A stretch of 19,372 nt of DNA from NCBI GenBank assembly GCA_934169535.1, contig CAKPOC010000017.1:1-19372 (forward strand), read 5' to 3'. The notes beneath the pieces were generated by a model. It ran no database searches, was not told the origin of the DNA, and worked only from the letters and a program-made list of their open reading frames with translations. Positions 1 to 7,309 of this stretch are shown here, in pieces (position 1 is the first letter of the stretch; each line of letters begins with the position of its first letter). This DNA is from an uncultured Clostridia bacterium (GTDB lineage: Bacteria > Bacillota > Clostridia > TANB77 > CAG-508). The translations under genes were made by a program, and so were the position numbers.

Positions 1-1290
1 TACAGAATCATTAAACATTACCGTTCTTTGTGATACATATCCGATTTTATTATGTAAAGTTTCTTGTGTATAATCTTTTACATTTATTCCATCTACTAAA
101 ACTTCTCCTTTAGTTGCATCATAAAGCCTTGGAATTAAGTTTACTAAACTCGATTTTCCACTTCCTGTTGAACCTATAAATGCAATAGTTTCTCCTCTAT
201 TTGCCTTAAATGAAATATCTTTTAAAAGATACTCATCTCCATCTGGATATTTAAACGATACATTTTTAAATTCTATTGTTCCTACTTCGCTTGTATTGCC
301 ATCTTTAATTTTTCCATCCTTTATTGTTGAAGGTGTATCTAAGACTTCGTTTATACGGCTTGCTGAAACCTGCGCACGAGGCAACATCATAAAAATCATT
401 GCAAGCATCAAAAATGCCATAATTACTTGCATTGCATATGAGCTAAATACAACCATATCTCCAAATAGTGTTACTTTTTCTGGCAATCCTGCATCTTTTA
501 TTAAATAAGCTCCTATAAAATAAATTGAAAGTGTTAAAAAGTACATTACAAGATACATTACAGGTGATAATACTGAAAATGCTTTTTGGTTAAATAATTG
601 TTGATTTGTAAGTTTTTCGTTTACCTTTTCAAATTTTTCTTCTTGATAATCTTCTGCATTGAATGCTCTTACAACTCTTATTCCTGTAAGATTTTCACGT
701 GTTACACCATTTAATTTATCAATTAATTTTTGTACAATTTTAAATCTTGGTAACACAATTGCCATTAAAGCTGCAATTACGCCTAAAAGTATTACTACTG
801 CAACTGCTGTTGCTGCACTCCATTGCCAACTTTTATTTAATATTTTAGTAACCGCCCATACTGCTGTAATAGGTGCTTTTATTATAAGCTGTAGTCCCAT
901 TGCAACAAGCATTTGTATTTGTGTTATGTCATTTGTAGTTCTTGTAATTAAACTGCTAGTAGAAAACTTTTTTATTTCATTCATTGATAAATCTTCTACT
1001 TTATTAAATAGCTTTTTTCTAGTATTCATTGAAAATGTTGCTGATATATTTGAAACAAAATATCCTACTATGATGCTAGATATTAAGCTTCCTAGCGCAC
1101 AAGCTAGCATGTATCCTCCATTTTGTAAAATTTCGTTCATGCTGCTTCCTTCAGTTTGAACTAATACTGTTATTTTAGACATATAATCAGGCATTTTTAG
1201 TTCTAGCCATACTTGCCCAACTATTAAAATAAAACAGATAAATGCTATTATCCACTCTTTTTTTCCTATGTTTTTTAATAATTTTAGCAT
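1..1290 (-). CDS. ABC exporter half-transporter, permease plus ATPase (3' end outside window)
   Basis: Partial gene: 430 codons are visible and the reading frame runs off the left edge. The product starts MLKLLKNIGKK and has a type IV exporter transmembrane domain (several hydrophobic segments, about residues 12-310). An ATP-binding domain follows, with Walker A GSTGSGKSS at residues 373-381 and a Q-loop (GYVSQ) close to the edge. The signature motif, Walker B and H-loop would lie beyond position 1. The ATG at 1288-1290 is preceded by AAAGGAAAGGG, a fitting ribosome binding site. The cytoplasmic stretch TRTTNDITQIQ resembles the class whose members work as heterodimers (YfiB/YfiC or YheI/YheH type), so a partner half-transporter gene probably follows outside the window; that is inference. 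The substrate (drug, lipid or peptide) cannot be told from sequence. It is separated from valS by a terminator hairpin. Confidence 0.93.
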   Translation of the reverse strand, partial: MLKLLKNIGKKEWIIAFICFILIVGQVWLELKMPDYMSKITVLVQTEGSSMNEILQNGGYMLACALGSLISSIIVGYFVSNISATFSMNTRKKLFNKVEDLSMNEIKKFSTSSLITRTTNDITQIQMLVAMGLQLIIKAPITAVWAVTKILNKSWQWSAATAVAVVILLGVIAALMAIVLPRFKIVQKLIDKLNGVTRENLTGIRVVRAFNAEDYQEEKFEKVNEKLTNQQLFNQKAFSVLSPVMYLVMYFLTLSIYFIGAYLIKDAGLPEKVTLFGDMVVFSSYAMQVIMAFLMLAMIFMMLPRAQVSASRINEVLDTPSTIKDGKIKDGNTSEVGTIEFKNVSFKYPDGDEYLLKDISFKANRGETIAFIGSTGSGKSSLVNLIPRLYDATKGEVLVDGINVKDYTQETLHNKIGYVSQRTVMFNDSV

Positions 1291-1325
1291 ATTTCTTTTC
1301 CCTTTCCTTTTTTATTTAAGCTTAT

Positions 1326-1337
1326 ATTATATAACAT
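1326..1337 (-). promoter_or_regulatory. Possible promoter of the ABC exporter gene (-10 region only)
   Basis: On the minus strand a TATAAT hexamer occupies 1331-1326, within TGTTATATAAT, about 36 bp before the ATG. No convincing -35 box is present at 16-18 bp, so if it is a promoter it would lean on the extended TG element. It lies after the valS terminator, where a new start would be needed. Confidence 0.3.
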
Positions 1338-1362
1338 ATGTTTGTGTCTGTTTTGTGAAATT

Positions 1363-1396
1363 TAATAAAGGGGCTATTATTTTAGCCCCATTTTTT
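1363..1396 (-). terminator. Rho-independent terminator after valS
   Basis: A perfect 7-bp stem, GGGGCTA and TAGCCCC with a 6-nt loop (1370-1389), lies 5 bp past the valS stop. On the minus strand it is followed by TTTATTA, a modest U-rich tail. On the plus strand it is followed by ATTTTTTATA, so the hairpin could also stop transcripts coming the other way. It closes the tcdA-to-valS unit. Confidence 0.75.
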
Positions 1397-4040
1397 ATAA
1401 GTTTTCTAGTCTTTTTATTGTTTCTTCTAATTTCAATTTATATTGTTCTAATTTTTTTTGCTCTTCTTCTACTTTTTGTTTTGGAGCTTTGTTTACAAAC
1501 CCTGGGTTTGAAAGCATTTTTTCTCCTCTTTGAACTTCGAAAGTTAATTTTTCTTTTTCTGTTTGTAATTTTCGCTTTTCTTCTTCAATATTTACAATTT
1601 CGCCAAGTGGAATTATAGCTTTTATGCCATTGCCTATTGCAGTAATTGTATTTTCTATAATTTCTGCTTTTGTCTGTACTTCTATATTGTTTGCAAAAGT
1701 TAATTTTTGAATCCATTGTTTAGAATCATTAATTAGTTTTACATATTCTTCATTTTGTGTTTCAAAAATTACATCAGACTTTTTAGAAGGAGCTATATTC
1801 ATATTATTTCTTGCATTTCTTATTTGAATGATAATATTTTTTATTTCTTCTATCATGGTTTCTTCTTTTTTGAAGTTTAATTTTTCGCTGTATTCTGGCC
1901 AGCTAGAAATTATGATGCTTTTTCCATCATTGTAAAGCTCGTTATATATTTTTTCTGTTATAAATGGCATTATTGGATGTAATAATTTTAGTAAATCACA
2001 AAGAACCTTATTTAGTACTATTTGTGCAGTTTTGGCATTTGCTCCTTTATTATATAGGCGCGGTTTTACAATTTCTATGTACCAATCGCAAAATTCGTTC
2101 CATGCAAAATCATATACTTTTTGAGCATATACTCCAAAATCAAAATTGTCAATGTTTGTGCTAACTTCTTTTACTAGTGTGTTTAATTTTGATAAAATCC
2201 ATCTATCTTCCCATGCAAGATCCAATTCATCTATATTTTCATTTAGCTCATTAAATGTATTCTCTTCTAAATTCATTAATACAAATTTAGCTGCATTCCA
2301 AATTTTATTCGCAAAATTTGAAGCTGATTCTAATTTTTCTGGCATATATCTAATGTCATTTCCTGCTGTAATTCCTAATATTAGTGAAAATCTTAATGCG
2401 TCAGTTCCATATTTATCTATTATTTCGATAGGGTCTATTCCATTTCCTAAGCTCTTTGACATTTTTCTACCTTGGCTATCTCTTACAATTCCATGAATTA
2501 AAACATTGTCAAAAGGTTTTTTACCCATATATTCTAATCCAGAGAAAATCATTCTTGATACCCAACTTTGAATTATATCATAACCGGTTACTAATGTATT
2601 TGTTGGATAAAATGTTTTTAAATCTTCTGCATTTTTATCTGGCCAACCTAATGTAGAAAATGGCCATAAAGCTGAACTAAACCATGTGTCTAGTGTGTCT
2701 GTATCTTGAACAAATGTTGTATTTCCGCATTTGCTACATTTTTCAGGCATTTTACTGTCAACTTCTATATTTCCACATTTTTTACAGTAGTAGACTGGAA
2801 TCTGATGTCCCCACCAAATTTGTCTTGAAATACACCAATCTTTTAAGTTTTCCATCCAATTAAAATAAGTTTTACTATATCTTTCTGGTACAAATTTGAC
2901 ATCACCATTTTTCACAGCTTCTATTGCAGGTTTTGCAAGTTCACTCATTTTTACAAACCATTGATCCGAAATTCTAGGTTCTATTGTTGTGTGGCATCTA
3001 TCACATTTTGCAACAGAATGAGTATAATTTTCTATTTTTACAAGATTTCCTAATTCTTTTAATTTTTCTACAATTTTTTCTCTTGCATCATATATATTCA
3101 TGCCTTTAAATTCAGGGCATAAATCATTCATTATTAAATTTTCATCAAATACTTCTATTATTGGTAAGTTATTATTTATTCCGGCTTGATAATCATTCAT
3201 ATCATGTGCAGGTGTTACTTTAACAGCTCCTGTTCCAAATTCTGTTTCGACGAATCTATCTCCAATTATAGGAATTTCCTTGTTCATAATTGGCAAAATG
3301 CAAGTTTTTCCAATTAAATCTTTGTAACGTTCATCTGATGGATTTACGGCAACAGCAGTATCTCCTAGCATTGTTTCAGGCCTTGTTGTTGCTACTGTTA
3401 AATATTTATCAGTTCCTGTTACTTGATATTTTATGTACCAAAGATGTGTCTTTTCCTCTTTATATTCAATTTCTGCATCTGAAATTGAAGTTTTACAACC
3501 TGTGCAGTAATTTATCATTCTTTTTCCTTTATAAATATATCCTTTATTATAAAGTCGTTTAAATGCTTCCATTACAGCTTTTGTAAGGCCTTCATCTAAA
3601 GTAAATCTGCTTCTAGACCAGTCGCAAGATGAGCCTAATTTTTTTTGTTGGTTTACTATTGTTCCACCATAAAGTTTTGTCCACTCCCAAGCTCTTTGCA
3701 AAAATTCTTCCCTTGTTAAGTCTGTCTTTTTCTTTCCTTCTTTCTTTAAAGCTTCAACTATTTTTGCTTCTGTCGAAAGTGCTGCATGATCTGTCCCTGG
3801 AACCCAAAGAGTATTATAACCTTTCATTCTTTTATATCTAATTAGTAGGTCTTGCAAACTTGCATCTAAGGCATGACCCATATGTAATTTTCCTGTTACA
3901 TTTGGTGGTGGCATAACAATACAGTATGACTCTTTTGTTTTATCCATACTTGGCTTAAAATAGCCACTTTTTTCCCATTTTTCATATAGTTCTTCTTCAA
4001 AATCTTTTGGATTATATTTGCCTTCTATATTATGACTCAT
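1395..4040 (-). CDS. valS: Valine--tRNA ligase
   Basis: Class I aminoacyl-tRNA synthetase that charges tRNA-Val in the cytoplasm. The 881 aa match the usual bacterial length (about 880). The HIGH signature is HMGH at residues 53-56 and the KMSKS loop is at 526-530. The CP1 editing domain is recognisable from TTRPETMLGD. Cysteine pairs (CTGC, CDRC, CKKC, CSKC) suggest zinc-binding knuckles. The last ~65 residues are Lys/Glu-rich heptads, the tRNA-binding coiled coil typical of ValRS. The ATG at 4040 is preceded by AAAGGAAAC. It follows the 61-aa membrane protein gene with a 16-bp gap, and no T-box leader can fit before it, unlike many Firmicute synthetase genes. It should therefore be read from the upstream galE/tcdA promoter or from an unseen internal one. 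Confidence 0.98.
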   Translation of the reverse strand: MSHNIEGKYNPKDFEEELYEKWEKSGYFKPSMDKTKESYCIVMPPPNVTGKLHMGHALDASLQDLLIRYKRMKGYNTLWVPGTDHAALSTEAKIVEALKKEGKKKTDLTREEFLQRAWEWTKLYGGTIVNQQKKLGSSCDWSRSRFTLDEGLTKAVMEAFKRLYNKGYIYKGKRMINYCTGCKTSISDAEIEYKEEKTHLWYIKYQVTGTDKYLTVATTRPETMLGDTAVAVNPSDERYKDLIGKTCILPIMNKEIPIIGDRFVETEFGTGAVKVTPAHDMNDYQAGINNNLPIIEVFDENLIMNDLCPEFKGMNIYDAREKIVEKLKELGNLVKIENYTHSVAKCDRCHTTIEPRISDQWFVKMSELAKPAIEAVKNGDVKFVPERYSKTYFNWMENLKDWCISRQIWWGHQIPVYYCKKCGNIEVDSKMPEKCSKCGNTTFVQDTDTLDTWFSSALWPFSTLGWPDKNAEDLKTFYPTNTLVTGYDIIQSWVSRMIFSGLEYMGKKPFDNVLIHGIVRDSQGRKMSKSLGNGIDPIEIIDKYGTDALRFSLILGITAGNDIRYMPEKLESASNFANKIWNAAKFVLMNLEENTFNELNENIDELDLAWEDRWILSKLNTLVKEVSTNIDNFDFGVYAQKVYDFAWNEFCDWYIEIVKPRLYNKGANAKTAQIVLNKVLCDLLKLLHPIMPFITEKIYNELYNDGKSIIISSWPEYSEKLNFKKEETMIEEIKNIIIQIRNARNNMNIAPSKKSDVIFETQNEEYVKLINDSKQWIQKLTFANNIEVQTKAEIIENTITAIGNGIKAIIPLGEIVNIEEEKRKLQTEKEKLTFEVQRGEKMLSNPGFVNKAPKQKVEEEQKKLEQYKLKLEETIKRLENL

Positions 4041-4056
4041 GTTTTGTTTCCTTTCT

Positions 4057-4242
4057 TTATTTTATTATATATAATATAATAAGTCCTGCTACTGACATTA
4101 CTGTTCCTATTATTTTTACCGTTTTTATTGTTTTAATTATTTCGCTAGAGCTAAAAAAATTTTCAACAATAGTTCGTGCATCATAAATAAAAATTACTCC
4201 TAATGCGCAAATTAAGCATACAAGTATTTTTAGTACTATCAT
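4057..4242 (-). CDS. Small two-helix membrane protein, function unknown
   Basis: 61 aa with two hydrophobic segments (about residues 2-20 and 43-60) joined by a charged stretch containing YDAR and FF. A good ribosome binding site, AGAGGT, sits 6 bp before the ATG and overlaps the galE stop region, which suggests translational coupling. The gene lies between galE and valS with gaps of 12 and 16 bp, so co-transcription is likely. From memory, similar short YDAR-containing membrane proteins occur in clostridia, but I cannot assign a role. The reading frame, spacing and Shine-Dalgarno site argue that it is real rather than a chance frame. Confidence 0.7.
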   Translation of the reverse strand: MIVLKILVCLICALGVIFIYDARTIVENFFSSSEIIKTIKTVKIIGTVMSVAGLIILYIIK

Positions 4243-4254
4243 TTGGCTACCTCT

Positions 4255-5259
4255 TTATTTGTTTTTTTGAATAAAATTCCAAGAATCTTTGCACATTTGT
4301 TTAATATCTTTTTGTGCTTCCCATCCAAGTTCCTCTTTTGCTTTTTTTGGGTCAGAATAGCATACGGCTATATCTCCAGGTCTACGAGGTGCTATTTTGT
4401 AATTAATTTTTTGATTTGTTATTTTTTCAAAAGACTTTACCATGTCTAAAACGCTTACACCTGTTCCAGTTCCTAAATTATATATAAATAGTCCTTTTCC
4501 TTCTTTATCTAATTTATTTAGTGCTGCAAGATGACCTTTAGCTAGGTCAACAACATGTATATAATCTCTTACACCAGTTCCATCTTTAGTATCATAGTCG
4601 TTGCCAAATACTGATAACTGCTTAAGTTCACCAGATGCAACTCTTACTACATATGGCATTAAGTTATTAGGAATTCCTCGTGGTTCCTCTCCAATTAGTC
4701 CACTTTCATGTGCTCCTACTGGGTTAAAATATCTTAATATGCAAATGTCCCATGTGTTATCAGACGCATATAAGTCCTTCAAAATTTGCTCTATAAATAA
4801 TTTTGTTGTTCCATATGGATTTGTTGTTCCTCCTGTTTTGCACTCTTCTGTAATAGGAATTTTTTCTGGCTCACCATATACTGTTGCAGATGAGCTAAAA
4901 ACAAATTTTTTAACATTGAATTTTTTCATCGTTTCTAAAAGAGTTATACAGCCTGAAATATTGTTTTTATAATATTCTAATGGTTTTTTTACAGATTCTC
5001 CAACTGCTTTAAATCCAGCAAAGTTAAGTACTGCATCAATTTTATTTTCCTCAAAAACTTTTTCTAATGCCTCTTTATCTAAATAGTCTATTTCATAAAA
5101 TTTAAAATTTTTTCCTGTTATCTTCTTTATTGCCTCTAATGCTTTAGGTTTACTATTTGAGAAATTGTCTATTATTACAATTTCCTTTCCCTCATTTAAA
5201 AGTTCTACTGCTGTGTGACTTCCTATAAATCCAGCTCCACCTGTAACTAAAATTGCCAT
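4255..5259 (-). CDS. galE: UDP-glucose 4-epimerase
   Basis: Interconverts UDP-glucose and UDP-galactose using tightly bound NAD; it supplies galactose metabolism and sugar nucleotides for surface polysaccharides. The 334-aa length is typical. The Rossmann motif GGAGFIG is at residues 7-13, with the acidic IDN near 30-32. The catalytic SSSATVYG block is at 122-129 and the YxxxK pair is Tyr149 and Lys153. The ATG at 5259 has a strong GGAGGAAG site that overlaps the last codons of the preceding GLUG-protein frame, with only one base between that stop and this start. It is therefore read from the same message, and the upstream frameshift could affect its translation if coupling matters. Extended-SDR epimerases can act on related sugars (for example UDP-GlcNAc), so substrate is inferred. 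Confidence 0.95.
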   Translation of the reverse strand: MAILVTGGAGFIGSHTAVELLNEGKEIVIIDNFSNSKPKALEAIKKITGKNFKFYEIDYLDKEALEKVFEENKIDAVLNFAGFKAVGESVKKPLEYYKNNISGCITLLETMKKFNVKKFVFSSSATVYGEPEKIPITEECKTGGTTNPYGTTKLFIEQILKDLYASDNTWDICILRYFNPVGAHESGLIGEEPRGIPNNLMPYVVRVASGELKQLSVFGNDYDTKDGTGVRDYIHVVDLAKGHLAALNKLDKEGKGLFIYNLGTGTGVSVLDMVKSFEKITNQKINYKIAPRRPGDIAVCYSDPKKAKEELGWEAQKDIKQMCKDSWNFIQKNK

Positions 5260-5855
5260 TTTATTCTTCCTCCATTTTTCCGCATATTATTCCTACAAAT
5301 ATTGTACCTTTATCTGTTTTTTTAATTTCACCTGTTCCTGTATTTGTACATCCTTGAATATTTGTATTTTCTTCATTTGTTACATTTATGTCTTTTCCTT
5401 CTGAAATAATTTTTGCAGTGTTTTCGCTCTGCTCTATTATACCACTTTTGTAGTTGCTTGAACATATTGTTCCTATTTTTATTGTTTGATTTCCTGTGTT
5501 ATTTGAAATTATATCTGCATTATTCTTGGTATTTTCTATAACTCCACTATTTTCTGCACAAATTCCAGCAATTTTTATATCAGTTAATGTGATATTTTCT
5601 TTTTTGTAAATTGCTGCTTCATTTGTGCAATTTACAATTCTGCTATTATTTGTAATACATATTCCTGCAATTTTACTTATTCCTGTTATTTTTCCTGAAT
5701 TTCTACTATTTTCAATAGTTGAACTTTGTTCCATATTTCCTACAAGGCCAACGCAAATTGCTTCTTCTGGTTGCTCGTCTTCTATATTTGAAATTTCTCC
5801 TGTATTTTGACACGAAATTATACTTCCAGTAGAATTCCCTACAAGGCCGCACAGC

Positions 5856-5858
5856 TTT
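5856..5858 (-). other. Probable one-base insertion site in the GLUG protein gene
   Basis: The minus strand reads GCATATAAAGCTGTGCGGC here. Dropping one A of the AAA keeps the repeat pattern continuous from ITAYK to CGLVGN. The total span of 1456 bp becomes 1455, exactly 485 codons with the stop. A two-base loss in the same few codons would restore frame too, so the exact base is not proven. Confidence 0.6.
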
Positions 5859-5870
5859 ATATGCTGTAAT

Positions 5871-5992
5871 TACTCCTGAATTTGTACAGTTTGTAAGTGT
5901 CCCTTCATTTTTATTTACTATTCCACATGTATAATTTTTTGTAGCAGTTTCTTCTTTTATAATTCCTGAATTTGTGCAATTGTCAAGTGTGC
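5871..5992 (-). repeat. Degenerate direct repeats within the GLUG protein gene
   Basis: Near-identical ~31-bp blocks at 5871-5901 and 5961-5992 share CCTGAATTTGT and an AAGTGT segment on the plus strand. They encode GTLTNCTNSGV and GTLDNCTNSGI. Shorter relatives recur across 5530-6190 (for example TTCCTGAATTT at 5692). They are protein-domain repeats and may favour slippage or recombination. Confidence 0.6.
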
Positions 5993-6705
5993 CATTATTC
6001 GTTATACAAATTCCTGCTTTTTGCATATTAGATGTAATATTTACTAAACTTGATGTATCATTTATTTTTCCAAAGTTTTGCCCTACAACAGCTGATACAA
6101 AAGAGTTTTCATTAGTATCTATTTGACTTGTTATAATTGTACCTTCAACTTTGCAATTCTCAATATTTCCTGAATTTTCTAAGCATAACGCTGAAATCTT
6201 TAATTCTTCGCCATCTATTTGTTGCACGTCAAGATCAATATTTAAATTAATATTACTTATTGTTCCACTGTTATTTCCGAATAAATAATATGTTTTTGTA
6301 TTAATTTTTTTGTCATTTCCATCAAATGTTCCAGCAAAATTTGTTACTACATTGTTAGCTATTGTTGTTCCACCAATTGGAGTAAAATTTTCATCTAAAT
6401 TAACGTCATTTTCTAATTTAAAATACAAATTACTATAGTTTTTTCCTTCATTTACTGAATTCGCCAAACTTGCCATCTGATTTGAATTTGTAATTAAATA
6501 TGGATTATCTTTTGTGCCAAGTCCTTTAAATAAATTGCTTGTTTCTCCTGAAGATTGCTCGCTATTTATTTCATCTGTTTGGTTAGCTATTTGCGTTTGA
6601 CTCTTATTATTTTTTATGTTTAAAGCAATTAGAATTGTTGCTACCGCTATAATTGCCACAATAAGTAAAAATATTAGCATTTGAAAAACACTTATCGTCA
6701 CTTTT

Positions 6706-7284
6706 TTAGTTTTCATAAATTACCCTTTCTTTCGTTTTATATAATTCTTGATACATTCTATAATTATTCAAAATTTTTCGTACATACATATTTGTTTCTT
6801 TATATGGAATATTTTCTATGTTGCTACCATCATATTTTATTATGCCTTTTTCAATCCAATTATCAACATTGCCCATTCCAGCATTATATGCTGCAAGCGC
6901 AAGTTCTGCAATGTTGTTATATTTTTGTAATAAAATTGAATAATACTTAGTTCCATATTCAATATTTTTTTGTGTGTCAAATAAATCTATTATCTCTTCA
7001 TTTTCATCTAGTTCCTGTGCTGTTTCCTCCATTATTTGCATTAATCCCTGAGCCCCACTCGTAGATTTTGCATTTGATTTAAAGTTACTTTCAGCTTTTA
7101 TTATTGAATATATCATTAGTGGATCTACATTATATTTTATAGCATACTGTTCTACTGTATCATTATATTTTTTAGGGTATATGTTTTTTAAAATAACAGA
7201 TTTTATATTGGATATATTGCAAATTATAGCGACAATAATTGCTATAGTAATACAAAATAATATAACTTTAAAAATTTTTCTCAA
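6706..7284 (-). CDS. Membrane-anchored lytic transglycosylase (SLT domain)
   Basis: Cleaves the glycan strands of peptidoglycan between MurNAc and GlcNAc. The 192 aa begin with one membrane helix (about residues 5-27) that should tether the enzyme to the outer face of the membrane. The transglycosylase SLT domain follows: catalytic Glu65 in KAESNF, GLMQI at 80-84 and AYNAG at 132-136. The small size and order resemble the catalytic core of soluble lytic transglycosylases (MltC/Slt-like family 1). The start is TTG (7282-7284), supported by AAAGGG about 8 bp upstream; no ATG in frame is better placed. It starts 25 bp after polA, and its stop overlaps the next start (ATGAAAACTAA), so it is probably translationally coupled to the GLUG surface protein. 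Confidence 0.93.
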   Translation of the reverse strand: MRKIFKVILFCITIAIIVAIICNISNIKSVILKNIYPKKYNDTVEQYAIKYNVDPLMIYSIIKAESNFKSNAKSTSGAQGLMQIMEETAQELDENEEIIDLFDTQKNIEYGTKYYSILLQKYNNIAELALAAYNAGMGNVDNWIEKGIIKYDGSNIENIPYKETNMYVRKILNNYRMYQELYKTKERVIYEN

Positions 7285-7309
7285 AAGTTTTTCCCTTTCT
7301 TTCGTTTTG

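Larger units (their letters stand above)
5261..6716 (-). pseudogene. GLUG-repeat membrane-anchored surface protein, broken by a frameshift
   Basis: Two overlapping frames form one gene. Frame A runs from the ATG at 6716 and degenerates into an Arg/Lys/Tyr-rich tail after about 5855. Frame B carries the rest, stays open upstream of its first ATG (5734) back to the same point, and ends at 5261. Removing one base joins them into 484 aa; the likely site is the AAA at 5856-5858 (read on the minus strand), where one A fewer gives AYKLCGLVGN. The product has a short basic N-terminus and one membrane helix (about residues 8-32). A module of the GLUG type follows (GTKDNPYLI, TFDGNDKKI, YLFGNNSGTI), then many degenerate repeats such as AGICITNNGTLDNCTNSG and GLVGNSTGSI. 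Such repeats form beta-helical extracellular proteins; the function here is unknown. The ATG overlaps the transglycosylase stop by 11 bp and has an AAAGGG site. The break may be a true mutation or a sequencing error. Confidence 0.8.

Noticed and set aside
659..1159. 166-codon plus-strand frame
   Set aside because: Antisense to the ABC exporter, whose minus-strand frame has clear motifs; no ribosome binding site and no family resemblance.
5840..5870. Programmed ribosomal frameshift joining the two GLUG-protein frames
   Set aside because: The needed shift is +1, and no X XXY YYZ heptamer, in-frame stop at the shift site or stimulatory hairpin is evident; a one-base insertion is simpler.
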